Source of the DNA: Phoronis ovalis
Taxonomy: Eukaryota; Phoronida; Phoronidae
Length of the DNA stretch: 12,668 bases
NCBI GenBank assembly: GCA_028565635.1
Contig: JAOXYB010043248.1
Coordinates: 1 to 12,668 of the forward strand
Direction of reading: 5' to 3'
The notes below the pieces were generated by a model, which worked only from the letters and a program-made list of their open reading frames with translations, was not told the DNA's origin and searched no databases. How positions within the stretch are numbered: position 1 is the stretch's first letter; every line of letters begins with the position of its first letter. Both the position numbers and the translations under genes were made by a program. Below, piece by piece: positions 10,501 through 12,668 of the stretch.

Positions 10501-12396
10501 CAGCTGTATGTTCTGAAAATGAAATAAAGCTGTCTTCTACAATATCACATTGGATAAAATCTATAAAGCTAACCTGCAAAAATGACTGCAACTTTTAGCC
10601 AACATATCGTATTTTCTATAATAATCGCCCCCTCTGGTGACTAAAGTAAATCAATAATCGCCCCCTCTCTAATAATCGCCCCGGGGTGCCAATTTGAGTT
10701 GAAGACCCATTTGAATTAATGTGAGATAATCACATTTTAATTCATTAATATGTGTTGATTAGCTCTTCTTTGGATGATGTGTATTTATTAGTAATATTTT
10801 CCCAAATTGTCTTTAATAAGTGTTTTGGCTCGCAAAACAAACTTCGGATCATCTCCAATAACATTTTCAATAGAATTTGCATACCGAGTAGGACAGCAGT
10901 TGATTTATGCTTCTTGCCGATAACTTTCACAATAATTGTGTTGCCACGTTGGGCAAGGTGGTATATTATTGCCCAAATTTCTCTAGGTATGTATGTGACC
11001 AATTATATAAACGTACTGTCTATTTAAGGTTTGCAAGTTTTTCTTTTGAAAAAAAATTGCATTACACACAGAATTTCGCTTGAATAACCAATTTTGTTTG
11101 ATAAAGTGCCTTATGTATCGCAAGCAATAGAATTAAAAAATCTTAAATATTCATGCAAGAAGTTAATAATCGCCCCCTCTCTAGTAATCGCCCCCCAAAA
11201 GTATTTTTTTGAAATAATCGCCCTGGACGATTATTTGAGAAAATATGGTAACTTAGTATGTGCAAACTTGACACGAAAATTAAGATTTTAACCATACGAA
11301 CTTTAATAACATGGTTTCAACTTCATATTTCATATCTTTACCAGTTTGGATTTAATATAGGTGTTACATTTTCTAACTTTTTTACCTGTTGGTGTATCTG
11401 TTTTCGATCCTAGAATATCCATAACACTACCAGTTTTCAGCTGTGGAGTTGATGTTGTTTCTTTCTTTTTGGCTCCTAGTATATCCATAACACTTCCAGT
11501 CTTAAGCTCAGTGGCTGGTTTAAATGCACCAAATTGAAAGCCGGAGGACACAGTAGAAGCTTCTTCCTTCTTTTTGGCTCCTAATATATCCATAACACTT
11601 CCAGTCTTAAGCTCAGAAGCTGGTTTAAATGCACCAAATTGAAAGCCGGAGGACACAGTGGAAGCTTCTTCCTTCTTGCCAAGGAAATCCATGACGCTAC
11701 CCGTTTTCAACTCGGCAGCAGGCTTCAGTCCTCCACCAAATGTTATTGGTTCTGATTGCTGCTTTTTAGGTTCAGGTCTTGCAGTGCTTACTGCATTTAA
11801 TGGTGAACTAAAGGTGAATTCCTGGAAAATATGCAACATAAAAACCTTAAAACCAGCAATTTTTGTAATCAAAAAGAATTATAGGTATATAAACAACATG
11901 ATGGTTTGAGCACAGTACACACAAACAGTTACAGCAAGCATAATATACTCACATCCTAACTTTGATCTGAAAATGCAAATTTAAGCATCTTGCACAGAAA
12001 GTGTTTGCAACTTTGGCATAGTCAGATTCAACAATTATTTTAGATATCGCTGAAAATATAATTATACTATATACACTCACGCATATGCACCTTTGCCCGA
12101 GTTAGACGGGCACATTTTCTTACCTTGGATATAGATACTAGTACTGGCACATTTAGGGACTCTGTTGACATGGCTTTCGTAATAGGTGAAGAAAATTTGA
12201 ATTGGGCACTATCTGATGATGTATTCATTGCCTCTTTGTTTGCTGTTGTTTTCAATGAAGCAAAAGGCAATGATTTGTTTTGTCCAGAGTCAGTAGAGGT
12301 TGTAGGTTTAGGACCGAATGGAGTGGAACCAAAATTAAATGTAGGCATACTGGATACATTCAGCTGGACACCAGTAGGTAACTCTGGTGCTTCAAC
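4474..12396 (-). CDS. NUP153: NUP153, nuclear pore basket protein, C-terminal part (11 exons, 5'-incomplete)
   Basis: NUP153 is an FG nucleoporin of the nuclear basket that binds importins and exportins through FG repeats and RanGDP through zinc fingers. Joining 12396-12124, 11821-11386, 10460-9718, 9544-9448, 8989-8159, 7937-7917, 7753-7178, 6882-6709, 6438-6196, 6017-5831 and 4573-4474 gives 3681 nt, or 1226 residues plus stop, with no frame conflict. Residues below count from the window's first codon. Residues 1-91 are FxF-rich. Residues 129-229 hold four LKTGSVMD-type motifs. Residues 252-516 hold six RanBP2 zinc fingers (WxCxxC-x3-N-x6-CxxC). Residues about 517-793 are an FxFK-rich charged linker. 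Residues about 800-1195 are FG repeats, followed by a basic tail. This is the order of vertebrate NUP153 (motif, fingers, FG domain, RRRK-type tail). I counted about 31 FG dipeptides. The N-terminal pore-targeting and RNA-binding regions must lie right of 12668. Exon structure is inferred from splice sites and phase, not transcripts. Confidence 0.95.
5063..5074. repeat. Palindrome TAAGCGCGCTTA, copy 1
   Basis: A 12-bp perfect palindrome in the left part of the intronic element. It is identical to the copy at 5474-5485. It is a plausible binding site for a dimeric protein, such as the element's transposase. Confidence 0.6.
5474..5485. repeat. Palindrome TAAGCGCGCTTA, copy 2
   Basis: The second identical 12-bp palindrome, in the right part of the element. 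Related single-sided words (TCGCGCTT, AGCGCGATC) follow toward the right end at about 5514, 5532 and 5577. Confidence 0.6.
5831..6017 (-). CDS. NUP153: NUP153 exon: distal FG repeats
   Basis: A 187-base exon (2+183+2) bordered by ttttttccag and CGG|gtaagt. Its translation includes APAPPAFSATPNFGFTG, PPSGVFAFGAPQAQTNS, GGFNFSAS and SSANFG, where the last glycine codon is split by the next intron. The piece PSGVFAFGA, at 5929-5952, corresponds by position and sequence to the PSGVFTFGA stretch near the end of vertebrate NUP153. The residues between FG motifs are N, T, S, A, G and Q, typical of a cohesive, uncharged FG domain. Confidence 0.92.
6196..6438 (-). CDS. NUP153: NUP153 exon: dense FG repeats
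   Basis: A 243-base exon (2+240+1) with borders ttttgtag and ATAG|gtatat. It codes for about 81 residues with eight FG dipeptides (GFG, TFG, AFG, IFG, TFG, PFG, VFG, AFG), the highest FG density in the window. Linkers are Thr/Ser/Gly/Pro-rich with almost no charge, as in LTFGASVSTGPTAFG and TPFGAPMGPVFGTN. Both flanking introns are phase 1, so the exon is a symmetric module. An alternative-frame product on this strand is Gln/His-rich and is only a shadow. Confidence 0.92.
6439..6708 (-). other. NUP153 intron
   Basis: A 270-base AT-rich intron beginning gtaagt and ending ttgtag. No further feature was seen. Confidence 0.75.
6709..6882 (-). CDS. NUP153: NUP153 exon: FG repeats
   Basis: A 174-base exon (2+171+1) preceded by gtttttag and followed by ACTT|gtaagt. 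It starts with a split Asp codon, so the join reads SLEP-DYEPTAKKPVGAPVFG. It continues GGFGSSNN, NSFGNQAST and AAFGTGTGPF and ends in serines. There are four FG dipeptides. It is symmetric phase 1. The short charged start is the last lysine-bearing stretch before the uncharged FG region. Confidence 0.9.
6883..7177 (-). other. NUP153 intron
   Basis: A 295-base intron starting gtaagt and ending tttttag. No coding or repeat structure was recognised. Confidence 0.75.
7178..7753 (-). CDS. NUP153: NUP153 exon: FG repeats with charged linkers
   Basis: A 576-base exon (2+573+1) bordered by cttattttag and CCTG|gtaagt. It codes for about 191 residues with seven FG dipeptides: AFGMPSF, PTFGEKP, LNFGKTT, FSFGQMP, FTFGTSA, FAFGSAA and GFGQGK. 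FxF motifs without glycine (SFNFSGQ, ATFNFNKTT) lie among them. The linkers hold Lys, Glu and Asp, so this part is intermediate between the charged linker upstream and the uncharged FG block downstream. The exon is symmetric phase 1. The splice choice places AFG right after the microexon product. Confidence 0.93.
7754..7916 (-). other. NUP153 intron 3' of the microexon
   Basis: A 163-base intron beginning gtgagt and ending cttattttag. Confidence 0.6.
7917..7937 (-). CDS. NUP153: Candidate 21-base NUP153 microexon
   Basis: On the minus strand, gaaatgcag precedes 21 bases, and a strong donor gtgagt (7911-7916) follows. The 21 bases read as two bases of a split codon, six codons and one base (2+18+1), which fits the phase-1 introns on both sides. 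Inclusion adds VQPAKNI between TKA and the AFG of the next exon. Skipping also keeps the frame. The acceptor has a weak pyrimidine tract, and 21 bases give no statistical coding signal, so this call rests on splice sites and phase alone. It may be a cassette exon. Confidence 0.55.
8159..8989 (-). CDS. NUP153: NUP153 exon: charged FxFK-rich linker with internal duplication
   Basis: An 831-base exon (2+828+1) bordered by tttgttatag and GCTG|gtgagt. It codes for about 277 Ser/Thr/Lys/Asp/Glu-rich residues. Aromatic motifs repeat, but most lack glycine: FVFSASS, CQFKPP, GFQFKAAEK twice, GFQFTK, GFQLTK, LFQFKPA and SFKPVF. Only GFKFGAP and AFSFGSS are true FG motifs. This matches the position of the FKFG/FQFG region following the zinc fingers in vertebrate NUP153. 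A 49-residue unit is present in two tandem copies. No membrane segment or folded domain is visible, so the region is likely disordered. Confidence 0.93.
8520..8807 (-). repeat. 147-bp tandem duplication in coding sequence (two copies)
   Basis: The unit at 8661-8807 is followed by a second copy at about 8520-8660. Shared pieces include SQSDD, SSGFQFKAAEKS, TDSS, SGFQ, TK and AEVKK. Long stretches are also near-identical in DNA, such as ctttaaactgaaatccagaactt, in which only a few bases differ around it. The anchor word tcatctgactggctagatg recurs exactly 147 bases apart (from 8647 and 8794). This is a recent in-frame duplication. Confidence 0.9.
8990..9447 (-). other. NUP153 intron
   Basis: A 458-base intron beginning gtaatg and ending gttatag. 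A short imperfect repeat of tcccacaat is seen in both orientations near 9270-9345. Nothing else is apparent. Confidence 0.7.
9448..9544 (-). CDS. NUP153: NUP153 exon: sixth RanBP2-type zinc finger
   Basis: A 97-base exon (96+1) bordered by ttctttcag and CCAG|gtaatg. It codes for VTKPAGPWECDTCLVQNK followed by GEVTRCVACETPKP. This is one complete RanBP2-type finger (9449-9529) with W, four cysteines in CxxC-x10-CxxC spacing and the conserved Asn. The LVxN stretch is the RanGDP-contacting part in vertebrate NUP153 fingers (family knowledge). The finger has its own exon, unlike the five encoded together in the exon before it. The intron between them is phase 0. Confidence 0.93.
9545..9717 (-). 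other. NUP153 intron
   Basis: A 173-base intron starting gtaaat and ending tctttcag. Frames reading through it from either side are not coding. Confidence 0.75.
9718..10460 (-). CDS. NUP153: NUP153 exon: five tandem RanBP2-type zinc fingers
   Basis: A 743-base exon (2+741) bordered by tttattacag and AAG|gtaaat. It codes for five fingers at 10336-10416, 10198-10278, 10057-10137, 9907-9987 and 9739-9819. They begin NWDCPTC, SWECDAC, KWECETC, QWECPTC and DWECDAC, and each ends KCVAC. All zinc-binding cysteines and the N between the pairs are intact. The Ran-contact positions read LIQN, LVRN, LIQN, MIQN and LVRN. Each finger is preceded by an F-x3-FK lead-in (NFADKFKP, NFGDKFKT and similar), the same organisation as vertebrate NUP153. 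In that family the fingers bind RanGDP. Two FG dipeptides (LFG, NFG) lie between fingers 4 and 5. Confidence 0.96.
10653..10682 (+). repeat. Subterminal direct repeat, left copy
   Basis: A 30-base block made of two AATAATCGCCCC words around CTCTCT. It matches 11165-11194 at 29 of 30 positions in the same orientation. Confidence 0.75.
11165..11194 (+). repeat. Subterminal direct repeat, right copy
   Basis: The right copy of the 30-base block. It differs from 10653-10682 by one A/G change. Just downstream, 11213-11235 forms an 8-bp inverted repeat (AATAATCG and CGATTATT around a 7-base spacer). Confidence 0.75.
11386..11821 (-). CDS. NUP153: NUP153 exon: four-copy LKTGSVMD(I/F)LG array
   Basis: A 436-base exon (435+1) bordered by tattttccag and ACAG|gtaaaa. 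It starts EFTFSSPLNAVS, a match to the FxFSSP motifs before the zinc fingers of vertebrate NUP153. Then come four copies of LKTGSVMD(I/F)LG at 11678-11710, 11579-11611, 11474-11506 and 11408-11440. Human NUP153, as I remember it, has one related peptide here (LKEGSVLDILK), so the motif is ancestral and the array is an amplification. Linkers between copies are KKKE-rich and carry FQFG. The motif could form a short amphipathic helix (V, M, I, L spaced) and looks like a partner-binding peptide. Its partner is not known to me. Confidence 0.93.
11464..11673 (-). repeat. 105-bp tandem repeat in coding sequence (two near-identical copies)
   Basis: The units at about 11464-11568 and 11569-11673 are offset by exactly 105 bases and differ at only a few positions. 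Each codes for 35 residues: SSGFQFGAFKPA, ELKTGSVMDILG and AKKKE plus EAST or its replacement. Older, more diverged copies of the motif lie on both sides. Confidence 0.92.
11822..12123 (-). other. NUP153 intron
   Basis: A 302-base phase-0 intron, donor gtaaga, acceptor tattttccag. It contains a 14-base stretch with good splice borders at about 11953-11966 that would break the frame; I do not call it an exon. Confidence 0.75.
12124..12396 (-). CDS. NUP153: NUP153 exon: FxF-rich region before the motif array
   Basis: A 273-base exon (91 codons, phase 0 at both ends) bordered by tttttgcag and AAG|gtaaga. It codes for VEAPELPTGVQLNVSS, then MPTFNFGSTPFGPKP, a Ser/Thr/Lys linker, AQFKFSSPITKAMSTESLNV and PVLVSISK. 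The TFNFG and FKFSSPI(T/V)K stretches are typical of vertebrate NUP153 upstream of its zinc fingers. There are two FG dipeptides. It is the first NUP153 exon inside the window. The preceding exon must end on a codon boundary and lies beyond 12668. Confidence 0.9.
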
Positions 12397-12668
12397 CTGC
12401 AAAAATTATCACATTAAATTTCAAACAATCTGAAGATTATGCAACTCTGCTTGAAAGCTCTTCTGTCGTCAAAAATAATCAGATGTGTGGAACACTGTGT
12501 AACCCAAAATAATTTATTACTCTCAGTTTAAAAATGTCATACCTATAACTGTTAGCTATAGCAACATAATCCTTAACAAGGCAATGACGATAGAGAAATC
12601 ATCATTGTAAGCTGCTTAAATAGGTAATGAAAATGACCTTGACCTCGATATTGAAATTTACATTTGAC
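12397..12668 (-). other. NUP153 intron, incomplete
   Basis: The 3' part of an intron that runs off the window. It ends tttttgcag. I found no exon in it with correct borders and phase. Confidence 0.65.

Larger units (their letters stand above)
10607..11248. mobile_element. Putative non-autonomous Tc1/mariner/pogo-like element, 642 bp
   Basis: The ends are imperfect inverted repeats. Counting the flanking TA, about 21 of 26 bases match between the left end (TCGTATTTTCTATAATAATC...) and the complement of the right end (CCATATTTTCTCAAATAATC...). Both ends abut the dinucleotide TA (10605-10606 and 11249-11250), as expected for a TA target-site duplication. AATCGCCC words lie at about 10623, 10656, 10674, 11168, 11186 and 11216. 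The interior is AT-rich. It holds an 85-codon frame on - (10745-11002) and a 91-codon frame on + (10752-11027). Neither shows a transposase motif I can recognise, so the element looks non-autonomous. Confidence 0.7.
10461..11385 (-). other. NUP153 intron carrying a second transposon-like element
   Basis: A 925-base intron, donor gtaaaa, acceptor tttattacag. The element at 10607-11248 fills most of it. The remainder is AT-rich and featureless. Confidence 0.8.

Noticed and set aside
11953-11966. 14-base segment on - between ttttcag and gtgagtat in a NUP153 intron
   Set aside because: Both splice borders look good, but 14 bases between two phase-0 exons would shift the frame and soon give a stop. 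It could at most be a poison exon.
12546-12668. Possible NUP153 exon upstream ending ATAG|gtatga on -
   Set aside because: The next exon needs phase 0, and in that phase the segment ends with TAG. No family motif is visible.

Overview
The window is animal nuclear DNA. It is AT-rich, coding sequence is split by GT-AG introns, the two identifiable genes belong to metazoan families, and small DNA-transposon-like elements sit in introns. The divergence of both proteins from vertebrate orthologues, together with short introns, suggests an invertebrate. A lophotrochozoan such as a mollusc is a guess that the sequence does not prove.

Left end (1-1000, + strand): the last two coding exons of a gene that reads as SLC38A9, the lysosomal amino-acid transporter and arginine sensor of the mTORC1 pathway. 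The exons are 289-457 and 778-949, ending in TGA, with an AATAAA 47 bases after the stop.

Middle (950-4473): about 3.5 kb between two converging genes. It has no supportable coding sequence and probably holds the 3' UTRs of both genes.

Right two thirds (4474-12396, - strand): eleven exons coding for the C-terminal 1226 residues of nucleoporin NUP153, a nuclear-basket protein. The upstream exons lie beyond the right edge. Every proposed exon has AG/GT borders, all intron phases agree, and the joined length (3681 nt) divides by three and ends in a stop codon. In protein order the segment holds: an FxF-rich region; four copies of an LKTGSVMD(I/F)LG motif; six RanBP2-type zinc fingers; a charged FxFK-rich linker with a 147-bp tandem duplication; a 7-codon microexon; a long FG-repeat domain (about 31 FG dipeptides in the whole segment); and a short, very basic tail.

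Two introns carry likely non-autonomous DNA transposons. One (5016-5626) has perfect 16-bp terminal inverted repeats and many AGCGCG-type palindromes. The other (10607-11248) has diverged inverted repeats, TA on both sides and repeated AATCGCCCC blocks. The most notable observations are recent internal amplification within NUP153 (motif array, finger array, linker duplication), the microexon, and the run of symmetric phase-1 exons.
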